DNA of 64,000 nucleotides from Actinomyces faecalis (GCF_013184985.2 NZ_CP063418.1:620001-684000), one strand, 5' to 3'; positions 46,592 through 56,126 are shown, numbered from the stretch's first letter. Made by a program: numbers and translations. Notes: generated from the letters alone by a model not told the origin.

Positions 46592-47599
46592 ATGACCCAG
46601 GCACTGGTGGCTGCACCAGTCATACTTGCGGCTGTCCTTGCCGGGGCGGGGGCGGCCAAGCTTCGCGATGACGACGCACGTGTCGCATTGGAATGGGATC
46701 TCATGCGTGTCCCTGAGCGGCTCAACCGGCGTTGGCTGCGTCGTTCGCATCCGTGGATCGAGATCCTCCTAGCGGGGATGCTTCTCGTATCGACAGGCGT
46801 ACTCGGGGTGCTCGCCGCCTGCGCTGCCTTGGCGCTGTGCGTGGCATACACGTCTTTCGTCCTGCAGGCTATGAAGGTGCCGGGCGCTGTGTGCAACTGC
46901 TTCGGTTCTGGGCGCGCGACGGTCCTGAGTCGGCGCACGGTGCTGCGCAACGGTCTGCTCGTCCTGCTTGCCGTGCTCGCGGTGATCTCGACAGCGAGCC
47001 AAGGTACCTTGCTGACCCAGGCACTGGCCGACCCTTCGGTGGTGGCTTGGGCAGGTGCCGTCCTCGTCGCGATGGTGGTCGCCTACCTGGTAGCTGACTC
47101 GGGGGGAGTGGGAGACCAGACCCCGGACGGACCATCGGCGGTGGTTTCTCCTAACGATCACAGTGATGCCGCCTCGGAGCCAGAGGACTACGTGCGAACG
47201 CTGACACCGCGTGCCACGGTCCGGGAGGAGGACGGGACGCCGGTGGACCTGTACCGCGTCTCGCAGAGGCAGGCGCAGCTCCTGCTTTTTGTTGCTCCTG
47301 GGTGCGGCCACTGTGAGGTCGTGGCGGCGCGCATTGATGAGTGGGTAGAAGCCATGCCACCCCTTGGTATCCACTTTGTGGTGGCTGGCACGGTCGCACA
47401 GCTCAAGGATCGTCGCCCTGAGTGGGTCAAGCACGCCTGGTATGACTATGACCGTGCTGCCGCTCATATGCTCCAGTGTGACGCGACCCCATCCGCTGTG
47501 CTGCTTGGCACTGATGGAATGCTGGCTGGCGGGCCGGTTTCCGGTGATGTGACTGTTCTTGACTTTGTTGAGGAGATACGTCAGCAGCTTGAGGCGTAA
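46592..47599 (+). CDS. MauE-like membrane domain fused to thioredoxin-like domain
   Basis: A 335-residue protein. The N-terminal ~165 residues have about four membrane segments and the MauE/DoxX-type redox motif GAVCNCFGSG (~103-112). A linker leads to a thioredoxin-like domain, where LLLFVAPGCGHCEVV places a CGHC pair at Cys238 and Cys241. Such fusions pass electrons across the membrane to help form or reduce protein disulfides. GTGAGGAG precedes ATG 46592. It follows purH by 118 bp without a clear terminator. The redox partner is unknown; no obvious substrate gene is adjacent. Confidence 0.82.
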   Translation: MTQALVAAPVILAAVLAGAGAAKLRDDDARVALEWDLMRVPERLNRRWLRRSHPWIEILLAGMLLVSTGVLGVLAACAALALCVAYTSFVLQAMKVPGAVCNCFGSGRATVLSRRTVLRNGLLVLLAVLAVISTASQGTLLTQALADPSVVAWAGAVLVAMVVAYLVADSGGVGDQTPDGPSAVVSPNDHSDAASEPEDYVRTLTPRATVREEDGTPVDLYRVSQRQAQLLLFVAPGCGHCEVVAARIDEWVEAMPPLGIHFVVAGTVAQLKDRRPEWVKHAWYDYDRAAAHMLQCDATPSAVLLGTDGMLAGGPVSGDVTVLDFVEEIRQQLEA

Positions 47600-47649
47600 C
47601 CCTTGGCGCGCCGTCGCGGATCGTGGCGGATGGTGACTGGATCGCTACC

Positions 47650-48003
47650 ATGACTCGCGTGAATGACGGACTGGGGCATGAGCCGGTAGGCAGGAAGATG
47701 GACCTGCGCCGCAAACGTCCCGGCTGGGCCGAGCGCCACCACGAGCCCTACTCCACGCTCGCCGTCGTCGCCACGGCCGTAGCCACCCTCCTGGTCCCCC
47801 TTCTCGCCGTGCTCGGATACAACCGCATCGCCGTCATCTGGCTCGGGCTGGAGGTTCTCACCCTGGCTGTCGTGCGTGTCATGCGGCCTGACGGCACCTG
47901 GATCGCTGCGCGCTCGCGCCGCTTCGACGTCGTCTTCGGCATCCTGCTGGGACTAGCGGTCCTGGCGCTGAGCTGGTACGCCACTCTTCCCGCCATCGTC
48001 TGA
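47650..48003 (+). CDS. DUF3017 membrane protein
   Basis: A 117-residue protein with three membrane segments (TLAVVATAVATLLVPLLAVLG, then IAVIWLGLEVLTLAVV, and a third near the C-terminus) and RPDGTWIAARSRRFDVVFG between them, the pattern of DUF3017, an actinobacterial family usually found near purH/folD. ATG 47650 is chosen; 47623 and 47698 (with AGGAAG close by) are alternatives. Function unknown. Confidence 0.82.
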   Translation: MTRVNDGLGHEPVGRKMDLRRKRPGWAERHHEPYSTLAVVATAVATLLVPLLAVLGYNRIAVIWLGLEVLTLAVVRVMRPDGTWIAARSRRFDVVFGILLGLAVLALSWYATLPAIV

Positions 48004-48173
48004 GCGCCTTCTGAGCGTTGGCTGCCGTTCACCGTGTGAGGCGGCGCACGAACTCATAGACTGCTGCTCACCACGCGAAACTCCTCGTCGTGATGAGCGG
48101 CCGGCATGCCATGCTGCCCGCCCAGGGCGCTTGTTTGCCGCCCGTTCCCATCCCCGTGACCGGAAGGCGCTCC

Positions 48174-49556
48174 ATGCCGAGCACGCAGACTCCCTCACAC
48201 CCCACCACCTCCTCCGCCGTGAGCCGCTTCCTGGCCAAGGGCGGGATCCTCGTGTGGGTCATCTTCGCCATCATCCTGGCCCTGGTGCTGGGATCCATCA
48301 AGGTCGGCGGCAACCCGCTGGTGCCCGAGGCCATCGGCCGCGTCTTCGCGACCTTCTCTTCCTTGTTCAGCCAGTTCCTCAGCTTCTCGATCCCGCTGAT
48401 CATCATCGGGCTGGTCACGCCTGCCATCGCGGACCTGGGCCGCGGTGCGGGCAAGTGGCTCGCGATCACCACGGGCATCGCCTACGGGTCGACTCTCTTC
48501 GCGGGGTTCCTCACCTACCTCGTGTGCGCCACCGTCTTCCCCTCGCTGCTGGGCGGGCACGCCCTGGACAGCGTCGAGGAGCCTGGCAGCGCCCTGGAGA
48601 CCTTCTTCACTGTAGAAATGCCTGCGCCGGTGGGGGTCATGACGGCGCTGCTGCTCAGCTTCGTGATCGGCATCGGGATGTCGATGGTGCCGCGTGGCGT
48701 GCTGCGCAAGGGCTTCATCGAGTTCCGCGCCATCATCACCACGCTCATCGAGAAGATCATCATCCCGCTGCTGCCGCTGCACATCTTCGGCATCTTCCTT
48801 AACCTCACCTACACCGGGGAGGCCTGGTCGATCATGCGCACGCTGCTGCGCGTGGTGGTCGTGGTGCTGGTACTGGAGGTTGTCATCCTCGGCGTCCAGT
48901 ACGGCGTGGCCGGAGCGGTTGGGCGCAAGAACCCGGTCAAGGCGCTGGTCACGATGCTGCCGGCCTACCTCACGGCCCTGGGCACCTCCTCCTCGGCGGC
49001 GACCATCCCGGTCACGCTCGCCCAGGCCAGGAAGAACGGCGTCTCGGACGCGGTGGCCTCCTTCACCGTGCCGCTGTGCGCCACGATCCACCTGGCTGGC
49101 TCCACCTCAAAGATCTTCGCCTTCGCCTTCGCCATCTGCCTGACCCAGGGGATCGACGTCTCCGTGGCCCAGTGGGCCGGCTTCATCTTCATGCTCGGTA
49201 TCACCATGGTGGCCGCCCCCGGCGTGCCCGGCGGTGCCATCATGGCGGCTACCGGTCTGCTGTCCTCGATGCTCGGTTTCGACGACGCCCAGGTGGCGCT
49301 CATGATCGCCACCTACATCGCGCTCGACTCCTTCGGTACCGCTACCAACGTCACCGGTGACGGCGCGATCGCCATCGTCATCGACAAGATGGCTGGCGGC
49401 CAGATCGGTGACGAGGGCGACCCGGAGAACACCCGTGAGCTCTCCTTCGACGGCGTGGCCTACCTGAGCCGCGTGGCGGTGGAGGGCGTGGTCAGCCCTG
49501 AGGAGCTGGCGGCCTCGGAGCAGGCCAGCGGCCACACCGACAAGGAGGTCGGCTAG
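48174..49556 (+). CDS. dicarboxylate/amino acid:cation symporter (DAACS family)
   Basis: A 460-residue transporter of the GltP/DctA/SstT family with eight helices and two re-entrant loops. TSSSAATIPVTLAQA is the serine-rich hairpin HP1, FTVPLCATIHLAGST lies in helix 7, and GVPGGAIMAATGLL is HP2. It takes up glutamate, aspartate or C4-dicarboxylates with Na+ or H+. ATG 48174 has GGAAGG six bases upstream. It is monocistronic and ended by a 20-bp stem-loop. Dicarboxylate uptake would feed the neighbouring malate dehydrogenase (inference). Confidence 0.92.
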   Translation: MPSTQTPSHPTTSSAVSRFLAKGGILVWVIFAIILALVLGSIKVGGNPLVPEAIGRVFATFSSLFSQFLSFSIPLIIIGLVTPAIADLGRGAGKWLAITTGIAYGSTLFAGFLTYLVCATVFPSLLGGHALDSVEEPGSALETFFTVEMPAPVGVMTALLLSFVIGIGMSMVPRGVLRKGFIEFRAIITTLIEKIIIPLLPLHIFGIFLNLTYTGEAWSIMRTLLRVVVVVLVLEVVILGVQYGVAGAVGRKNPVKALVTMLPAYLTALGTSSSAATIPVTLAQARKNGVSDAVASFTVPLCATIHLAGSTSKIFAFAFAICLTQGIDVSVAQWAGFIFMLGITMVAAPGVPGGAIMAATGLLSSMLGFDDAQVALMIATYIALDSFGTATNVTGDGAIAIVIDKMAGGQIGDEGDPENTRELSFDGVAYLSRVAVEGVVSPEELAASEQASGHTDKEVG

Positions 49557-49593
49557 GGCCGGCCTGGCCTCGGTTGAGGCTGTCTTCCTCGAT

Positions 49594-49641
49594 ACTGTCG
49601 CCGCCGACGCGCAGGGTGACCTGTGCGTCGGCGGCGACAGT
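49594..49641 (+). terminator. 20-bp stem terminator after the symporter gene
   Basis: Bases 49594-49613 pair with 49622-49641 (one G-T pair) across an 8-base loop, 37 bases after the stop. The right arm's ACAGTGTGTC end is then repeated once more downstream. Confidence 0.8.
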
Positions 49642-49664
49642 GTGTCTGGCGGCGACAGTGTGTC
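49630..49664 (+). repeat. 17-bp tandem repeat, two copies
   Basis: GGCGGCGACAGTGTGTC occurs at 49630-49646 and 49648-49664. The first copy overlaps the right arm of the terminator, so the second copy can compete for pairing with the left arm. The rest of the 457-bp gap to malate dehydrogenase (49665-49893) contains GATCGCG-rich degenerate repeats and no gene. Confidence 0.75.
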
Positions 49665-49893
49665 GGGCGGCTGGGAGTGCCGCTGTAGGAGGAGTGTGCT
49701 GGTTCGTGAGATCGCGCCTGCGGGCGAGAGAACGCGCCTGTGGGTTCGGATCGCGTGTGTCGCACGCGCAAGATGCGCTGGAGACGCGAGATCACGGTGA
49801 GAGGGCGCGAGCTCACGGAGGGAAGGCTGGGCCCCAGCGCGTCCTGTGTGACGTGGATGACGCCGATGGCGAACACCCGACCGCCAATCGTCC

Positions 49894-49923
49894 CTGACGT
49901 GCTCGGCCCCGGGGCCGTAGGCT
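49894..49923 (+). promoter_or_regulatory. possible promoter of malate dehydrogenase gene
   Basis: CTGACG and TAGGCT are separated by 18 bases, with a 14-bp palindrome CGGCCCCGGGGCCG in the spacer and a run of T after. The arrangement could equally be a small terminator; the distance to the start codon is about 90 bases. Confidence 0.35.
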
Positions 49924-50001
49924 TTTTCCATGGGCAGCGCCCGGCGCGGCCCGCGTGACAGGCTCGTGCAGGCACGGCCTGGTCAGTCCAACCAGTCCTA
50001 G

Positions 50002-51003
<1,002 letters not shown>

Positions 51004-51059
51004 CACCTGCTCCACGCTCTGTGAGCACTCGTCAGCCGTCTAGCACCGCTGGGCTGACA

Positions 51060-51100
51060 ACAGGTCCCGGCAGCCGCTGCACGCGGCTGCCGGGACCTGT
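51060..51100 (+). terminator. 18-bp perfect stem terminator after mdh
   Basis: ACAGGTCCCGGCAGCCGC (51060-51077) is exactly complementary to 51083-51100 around a 5-base loop, about 57 bases after the mdh stop. Confidence 0.85.
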
Positions 51101-51211
51101 GCACATCTGGAGGCGGGAGGTCCTCGGCCTTGTGAAGAAGGGGGTAGGCCTAGGAGGGATCGGCGCGTGCAGATAGGAGGGAAAGCTCCGGTCTGAAAAG
51201 TGCACCCCGAT

Positions 51212-51230
51212 ACTGGTCTAGACCTATACT
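51212..51230. promoter_or_regulatory. DasR (dre)-like operator overlapping a -10 box, importer 3
   Basis: ACTGGTCTAGACCTAT (51212-51227) matches the dre consensus A(G/C)TGGTCTAGACCA(C/G)T except near its right end; the core GGTCTAGACC is a perfect palindrome. TATACT (51225-51230) overlaps it as a -10 box about 95 bases before the binding-protein gene. A stem AGCCACG/CGTGGCT follows (51238-51259). DasR is a GntR repressor released by amino-sugar phosphates, so importer 3 may belong to the GlcNAc regulon. Confidence 0.7.
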
Positions 51231-51321
51231 GACTTCTAGCCACGCGATGCTACGTGGCTTGAGCGGACAGGTCCCTTCCTGGTTCGTCTCACTGAGAACA
51301 GCGTCGTTTCCAGGAGAAAAC

Positions 51322-52659
51322 ATGCGTACCCCTCTCATCCGTCGTCGTCTCGTGCTGACCGGTGCGGGCGCGATCGCCTTGGCGGGCACCCTCGCTGCCT
51401 GCGGCACCTCCGGCTCGAAGGAGTCCTCATCCTCAGGTGACTCAGCTGAGGATGCCACCTCGGGCGATGCGAGCAAGGTTGACGTGGTCACCTGGTGGTC
51501 AGCAGGCAGTGAGAAGGAGGGCTTGGAGGCCCTCGTCAAGGTCTTTGAGACTCAGTTCCCTGACACCATGTTTGAGAACAAGGCTGTTTCCGGAGGTGCC
51601 GGATCCCAGGCCAAGCAGAAGCTTGCCGCTGATCTGGCGGCCTCCAATCCGCCGGACACCTACCAGGCCCACGCCGGTGCGGAGATCCAGGCGGATATTG
51701 AGGCAGGCTACCTGGTGGATATCTCCTCACTCTATGACGAGCTCGGCCTCAAGGACGCCTTCCCCGAGACCCTCGTGGAGCGTCTGAAGGACTCCAAGGG
51801 CAAGATTTACTCCATCCCCTCCAATGTCCACCGGGCCAACGTTGTGTGGGCGAACGTCAAGGTCCTCCAGGCTGCTGGTCTGGACCCGAGCACCCCTGCC
51901 AAGGACATCGACGGCTGGCTGGCGGACATGGAGAAGGTCAAGAACGCAGGTTTCACTCCCATCACCATGGGCATGGCCTGGACCCAGCTCCAGCTCCTGG
52001 AGACCGTCCTCATCGCCGACCTCGGAGCCGAGGCCTACACCGGGCTGTTCGATGGCAAGACGGATTGGGCCGGATCAGAGGTCACTGCAGCCCTGGGACA
52101 CTACGAGAAGATCGTGGCCCTGACCGACTCCTCGCTCTACACCGAGGACTGGGAACCAGCCATGCAGCCGATCTTTGAGGGGAAGGCAGCCTTCAACGTC
52201 ATGGGCGACTGGGCTGTGGCCGGCTTCGATGCCGCAGGCCTCAAGCTAGGCACCGACTACGTCGCCTTCCCGGTCCCCGGCACGGACGGCATCTTCGACT
52301 TCCTGGCGGACGGCTTCGTCCTGCCCGACGGCGCTCCGCACCCGGGTGGTGCCAGGAACTGGCTGCAGTGCATCTCCTCGAAGGAGGGGCAGATCGCCTT
52401 CAACACCGTCAAGGGCTCCATCCCCTCACGCTCCGACCTGACCGATGAGGAGAAGGCTGGGTTCAGCGACTACCAGCAGTCCGCCATGGAGTCCTTTGGC
52501 AAGGACACCATCGTCTCCTCCATCGCGCACGGGGCCGCCCTGCCTGCTGCGGCCTCCAATGCGATGAGCGACGCCCTGACCAAGTTCTCGCAGGGGGCTT
52601 CTGACCTGGCCGGCCTGCAGAAAGAGCTTGCCAAGGCCTACGCGGACAACGCTGCCTGA
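51322..52659 (+). CDS. carbohydrate ABC transporter substrate-binding lipoprotein (importer 3)
   Basis: A 445-residue family-1 solute-binding protein. RRRLVLTGAGAIALAGTLAAC is a lipoprotein signal (residues ~7-27) with a twin-arginine start. A Ser-rich linker precedes the mature domain with VTWWSAGSEKEGLEALVK, PPDTYQAHAGAEIQADIEAG and NVMGDWAVAGFD, closest in pattern to glucose/amino-sugar binding proteins. AGGAG precedes ATG 51322; the upstream open frame to 51247 has no ribosome site. The dre-like operator upstream suggests GlcNAc or chito-oligosaccharides as ligand (inference). Confidence 0.92.
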   Translation: MRTPLIRRRLVLTGAGAIALAGTLAACGTSGSKESSSSGDSAEDATSGDASKVDVVTWWSAGSEKEGLEALVKVFETQFPDTMFENKAVSGGAGSQAKQKLAADLAASNPPDTYQAHAGAEIQADIEAGYLVDISSLYDELGLKDAFPETLVERLKDSKGKIYSIPSNVHRANVVWANVKVLQAAGLDPSTPAKDIDGWLADMEKVKNAGFTPITMGMAWTQLQLLETVLIADLGAEAYTGLFDGKTDWAGSEVTAALGHYEKIVALTDSSLYTEDWEPAMQPIFEGKAAFNVMGDWAVAGFDAAGLKLGTDYVAFPVPGTDGIFDFLADGFVLPDGAPHPGGARNWLQCISSKEGQIAFNTVKGSIPSRSDLTDEEKAGFSDYQQSAMESFGKDTIVSSIAHGAALPAAASNAMSDALTKFSQGASDLAGLQKELAKAYADNAA

Positions 52660-52793
52660 GCCGAGTCCACATCCACTGGCGTGTGGTGACGGGGCGTTCC
52701 GCCGCCACACGTGCGCAGGCACATGCCATGCCTGGGAGTGCTGTCGAGTGCCACCTCTGCTGTGTGAGGAGGAAGCGTGGCACCCTGAGAGCG

Positions 52794-52827
52794 GCGCACG
52801 GGGCGACAACGACGTCGCCCCGTGCGC
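52794..52827 (+). terminator. hairpin between binding-protein and permease genes (importer 3)
   Basis: GCGCACGGGGCGAC pairs perfectly (14 bp) with its complement at 52814-52827 around AACGAC. A weaker stem CGTGTGG/CCACACG lies earlier in the same 216-bp spacer. It probably gives partial termination or stabilises the binding-protein mRNA. Confidence 0.75.
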
Positions 52828-52875
52828 GAGGCATGCCATGGACAAGCCTGTTGACCACTGAAAGGAAGATGACCC

Positions 52876-53799
52876 ATGCCAGGTGGCACCACCAGACGAC
52901 GCAAGACCCGCTGGAGGCAGTGGGGGCCAGGGCTGTTGCTCTTGTCTCCGTCGTTGATTCTCGTGGGCGTCTTCGTCTACGGGATGATCGGGATCAATAT
53001 CAACACCTCCATGCTGGACATGCACAAGGCTTCCCAGGTCTCGGGCCGCAAGCCCTCTCGCGTGGTGGGCCTGGAGAACTTCATCAACCTCTTCAAGAAC
53101 CCTGACTTCCAGCACTCCTTCCTCAACCTCATCCTCTTCACCGTAGCCTTCCTGGCAGGCACGCTCATCATTGGATTCCTGTGGGCCTGGCTGCTGGACA
53201 AGCCCATCAAGGGCGAGGGACTGTTCCGGTCCGTCTACCTCTTTCCCATGGCCGTGTCCTTCGTGGCCTCCGGTGTGGTGTGGCGCTGGTTGCTCAACTC
53301 TGCCCAGGGGGAGCAGGCCTCAGGCCTGAACCGTCTGCTGGAGATGATGGGACTGCGTTTCCTGGAGAACTCGTGGACCCAGAACACGACCTTCGGCATC
53401 CTGGCCATCGCCCTGCCTGCGGTGTGGCAGCTGGCTGGCTACGTCATGGCCCTGTTCCTGGCAGGTTTCCGTGGCATCAGTGATGACCTGCGTGAGGCAG
53501 CCCGCATGGACGGTGCCAACGAATGGCAGCTGTACAGGTCGATCATCTTCCCTCAGCTCACCCCGATCGCCCTTTCCGCTGTCATCATCGTGGGGCACAT
53601 GTCCCTGAAGTCCTTTGACCTCATCATGTCGATCACTGACCAACGCACCTACTCCACCAAGGTGCCTGCCATCGACATGTTTAACTTCATGACGGACAAC
53701 GACTACTCCAACGCTGCCGCCGTGGGAACGATCCTGCTCGTAGTGGTCGCCATCGCCGTGATCCCCTACCTGGTCCATGACGCGCGAGGGAGGAAGTGA
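52876..53799 (+). CDS. ABC sugar permease, MalF-like (importer 3)
   Basis: A 307-residue permease with six membrane helices beginning LLLLSPSLILVGVFVYGMIG. The EAA loop is EAARMDGANEWQLYRSIIFP. AAAGGAAG precedes ATG 52876. It lacks the long N-terminal tail of the first importer's MalF protein. The next permease starts one base after its stop. Confidence 0.92.
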   Translation: MPGGTTRRRKTRWRQWGPGLLLLSPSLILVGVFVYGMIGININTSMLDMHKASQVSGRKPSRVVGLENFINLFKNPDFQHSFLNLILFTVAFLAGTLIIGFLWAWLLDKPIKGEGLFRSVYLFPMAVSFVASGVVWRWLLNSAQGEQASGLNRLLEMMGLRFLENSWTQNTTFGILAIALPAVWQLAGYVMALFLAGFRGISDDLREAARMDGANEWQLYRSIIFPQLTPIALSAVIIVGHMSLKSFDLIMSITDQRTYSTKVPAIDMFNFMTDNDYSNAAAVGTILLVVVAIAVIPYLVHDARGRK

Positions 53800-53800
53800 G

Positions 53801-54712
53801 ATGGCTGTGACCACCGTTCACCAGGAACCGGCATCCTTCACGAGGACCGTGCCCGGGCCACGGAGCCCACGCCGTGCGGGGCAAGGCGGCGTCATCGCAT
53901 GGAGCACGCTCCTGCGTTATGTGCTTTTGCTGGCCTCTCTCATCTTCGTCCTTATCCCTGTCTACGTCCTGATCATCACCTCCTTCAAGAACGGGGCGGA
54001 GGCCTCACCAGCGACCACCTGGTACCTGCCCAGGACCTGGGACACCTCAAACTGGGTCAAAGCATGGAACGAGCTGAGGGGTGGCTTGCTGCGCTCGCTC
54101 ATGCTCGTAGTCCCCTCCTCGCTCATCTCGGCGATGCTCGGCAGCGCCAACGGCTTCGTGCTGTCTAAGTGGCGCTTCCCCGGGGCGAACCTGGTGTTCA
54201 CCCTTATCCTGTTCGGCATGTTCATCCCGTACCAGGCGGTCATGATCCCGCTCATGCGTCTGGTGACCACGGCGGACCTGGGCTTTGGCATCCACACGCT
54301 CATCCTCATGCACGTGGTCTACGGCATCCCGATTTGCACACTCATCTTCCGCAACTACTACGAGACCATCCCAGACGAGCTCATCGAGGCAGCCAGGGTT
54401 GACGGTGCCGGGATGCTGCGCACCTACTTCTCCGTGGTGCTACCAGTTTCCGTGCCCAGCTTCGTGGTGGTCATCATCTGGCAGTTCACCAGTGCCTGGA
54501 ACGACTTCCTCTTCGCCCTCTTCTTCGGGGGCGGAGCCCAGTCCGGTCCGGTGACTCTCGCCCTGAACAACCTGGCCCACGGCTCGATCATGGCGGACTA
54601 CGGGGCTTCCATGTCTGGCGCGTTGATTGCCTCGGTACCGACGCTGCTGGTCTATATCTTCCTGGGCAAGTACTTTGTGGGCGGGCTCATGTCCGGATCG
54701 GTCAAGGGCTGA
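53801..54712 (+). CDS. ABC sugar permease, MalG-like (importer 3)
   Basis: A 303-residue permease; ATG 53801 is one base after the preceding stop and has GGGAGGAAG upstream. Six helices are visible; the EAA loop is EAARVDGAGMLRTYFSVVLP and AWNDFLFALFFGG is conserved. As with the other two importers, no ATPase gene accompanies it, and a stem-loop ends the operon. Confidence 0.92.
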   Translation: MAVTTVHQEPASFTRTVPGPRSPRRAGQGGVIAWSTLLRYVLLLASLIFVLIPVYVLIITSFKNGAEASPATTWYLPRTWDTSNWVKAWNELRGGLLRSLMLVVPSSLISAMLGSANGFVLSKWRFPGANLVFTLILFGMFIPYQAVMIPLMRLVTTADLGFGIHTLILMHVVYGIPICTLIFRNYYETIPDELIEAARVDGAGMLRTYFSVVLPVSVPSFVVVIIWQFTSAWNDFLFALFFGGGAQSGPVTLALNNLAHGSIMADYGASMSGALIASVPTLLVYIFLGKYFVGGLMSGSVKG

Positions 54713-54716
54713 GGCG

Positions 54717-54754
54717 GTCGGCTGGCTGGCGGTAGTAGCCGGCAGCCAGCCGAC
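54717..54754 (+). terminator. terminator-like stem after importer 3
   Basis: GTCGGCTGGCTG (54717-54728) pairs exactly with CAGCCAGCCGAC (54743-54754) across 14 bases, five bases after the last permease stop. Confidence 0.7.
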
Positions 54755-54780
54755 ACGGTGGACGCGCTAGAGTCGGCGCC

Positions 54781-55071
54781 ATGGCCAGGCGAAGCTCTCG
54801 ACGTCCCTACAGCCAGGGACACGTCCCGCTACGGATGGAGCGTTTGTCCTCGATGCCACGCACGCAGACCGGTCCTGGCGGGGCGGACTTCACCGTCCGC
54901 CATGTCAGCGGTGGGTCCAAGCGGTACACCTGCCCGGCCTGTAACAACGCCATCGTGCCAGGTACACCTCACGTGGTGGCCTGGTCCAATGAGTCGCTTT
55001 TCGGAGTCGACCGTGGGCTGGAGGAGCGCCGCCACTGGCACACCGCCTGCTGGGAACGCCACCTGTGGTGA
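54781..55071 (+). CDS. small actinobacterial protein with zinc-ribbon-like Cys/His motif
   Basis: A 96-residue protein. After a basic N-terminus, YTCPACNNAIVPGTPHVVAW and RRHWHTACWERHLW carry Cys-x2-Cys and His-x-His-x2-Cys, a likely zinc site. Similar short proteins occur widely in actinobacteria and are sometimes labelled ATP/GTP-binding without support. The start overlaps the end of the importer terminator region by distance only; no clear ribosome site is seen. Function unknown. Confidence 0.75.
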   Translation: MARRSSRRPYSQGHVPLRMERLSSMPRTQTGPGGADFTVRHVSGGSKRYTCPACNNAIVPGTPHVVAWSNESLFGVDRGLEERRHWHTACWERHLW

Positions 55072-55097
55072 GCTGACGGCGGCGCCTGGCGTCGTCG

Positions 55098-55571
55098 TCA
55101 GGGCAACGGCTCTGGTGACCGCTCCTCCCAGCCAGGTAGCAGGCGGTCTAGGGCGAAGCGCAGCGGCACGATATCCCCGTCGCGACCGCCCTCGCCGATC
55201 GTCATCGGGGCAGGCTCGGCCACCGGGTGGGCGCCCATGAGCTTCTCGCGCAGCGACAGGCGCATCGACAGCACGTAGAAGCGCCCGTCGGTGTCGATGC
55301 CGATGGTCTGATCAGCACGCAGGTACCAGCCGCTGAGCTCGGTGCGCGCGCTGCCCCCGCCGTAGCCCTGCACGCGCAGCGGCTGAGGCTGGAGACCCTC
55401 GGCGCGGGCGACCTGGAGGAAGAGGTCGATGATCTGGCCGGCACGCTCGTGCTCAGCCGCCTGGCGGGCCTGGAGCAGCCGGGCGCGCTCGGCAGCGGCC
55501 TCACGACGGCGCACGGCCCAGTCCTCGTCCTGGCTCGCGGGCGTCGGGGGCGTGGGGGAGTCGGCGGTCAT
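55098..55571 (-). CDS. conserved-looking protein of unknown function
   Basis: A 157-residue soluble protein, convergent with the zinc-motif gene 26 bp away. The N-terminal third is a charged helix (RRREAAAERARLLQARQAAEHERA). The middle has GYGGGSARTELSGWYLRADQTIGIDTDGRFYVL, described here by position (~68-100), and the C-terminus has IVPLRFALDRLLPGW. No family is recognised; the compact alpha/beta pattern and good coding bias support a real gene. Confidence 0.7.
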   Translation of the reverse strand: MTADSPTPPTPASQDEDWAVRRREAAAERARLLQARQAAEHERAGQIIDLFLQVARAEGLQPQPLRVQGYGGGSARTELSGWYLRADQTIGIDTDGRFYVLSMRLSLREKLMGAHPVAEPAPMTIGEGGRDGDIVPLRFALDRLLPGWEERSPEPLP

Positions 55572-55743
55572 GGCCTCAGCGTAGAGGGTGACGGCGCAGG
55601 CTCAGTGCCGCGTCACTGCACGGAACCACCCTGCGCAGTACCGCAGGGCGCCACAGCACGGGACAGCAGGCTCAGGTGGGGCCTGAGGGCGGTGCAGCCT
55701 CTTCCGGCCCCCGGCAGTGTCCAGGGTGGCGCACACTGGTGCC

Positions 55744-56109
55744 ATGACGAGCACCCCACGCCTTGACCTCACCGTTGACCCTGCCGCGGCAGATCCCGTC
55801 TTCGCCCAGATCTGCCAGGAGCTGCGCCGCCAGGTGGACCAGGGCACCTTGCCGGTGGGAGCCCGGCTGCCCGCCACCCGCGCCCTGGCCGAGCAGCTGG
55901 GGCTGGCAGTCAACACGGTGGCCAAGGCCTACCGGACCCTGGAGGCCGAGGGCGTGATCGAGGGGCGTGGCCGCTCGGGCACCTTCGTCCGCGACCAGAG
56001 GGGTTCCCAGGCACAGCAAGCAGCCTCCGCCTTCGTGACCCGGATGCGTGCGCTCGGGGTCAGTGAGGCGGAGGCCGCTGAGCTGCTTCGTCGAGCCTGG
56101 AAGGCCTGA
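55744..56109 (+). CDS. GntR-family regulator, YtrA-type
   Basis: A 121-residue regulator with just the GntR winged helix (PVFAQICQELRRQVDQGTLPVGARLPATRALAEQLG, residues ~15-50, then NTVAKAYRTLEAEGVIEGRGRSGTFV) and a short C-terminal helix, as in the YtrA subgroup that lacks a large ligand domain. ATG 55744 begins MTSTPRLDLTVDP, the usual start; the earlier in-frame start at 55717 has no support. YtrA-type regulators often control ABC exporters, but none is adjacent. It is too small to be DasR. Confidence 0.88.
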   Translation: MTSTPRLDLTVDPAAADPVFAQICQELRRQVDQGTLPVGARLPATRALAEQLGLAVNTVAKAYRTLEAEGVIEGRGRSGTFVRDQRGSQAQQAASAFVTRMRALGVSEAEAAELLRRAWKA

Positions 56110-56114
56110 GACCA

Positions 56115-56126
56115 CTCTGGCCAGAG
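56115..56126. terminator. short palindrome between convergent genes
   Basis: CTCTGGCCAGAG lies in the 29-bp gap between the convergent GntR and coiled-coil genes. It may help terminate transcription from both sides, but the stem has no loop and no T-run. Confidence 0.3.

Noticed and set aside
44368..46950. Long minus-strand open frame (up to 918 codons) opposite purH
   Set aside because: Sequence is Gly/Val/Asp-rich antisense noise; only its last 57 codons (44194-44367), with their own ATG and ribosome site, are kept as a gene.
49630..49664. CRISPR-like repeat
   Set aside because: Only two copies with a one-base spacer and no cas genes.
55744..56109. The GntR gene as DasR for the dre site
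   Set aside because: It lacks the UTRA-type ligand domain of DasR and is only 121 residues long.
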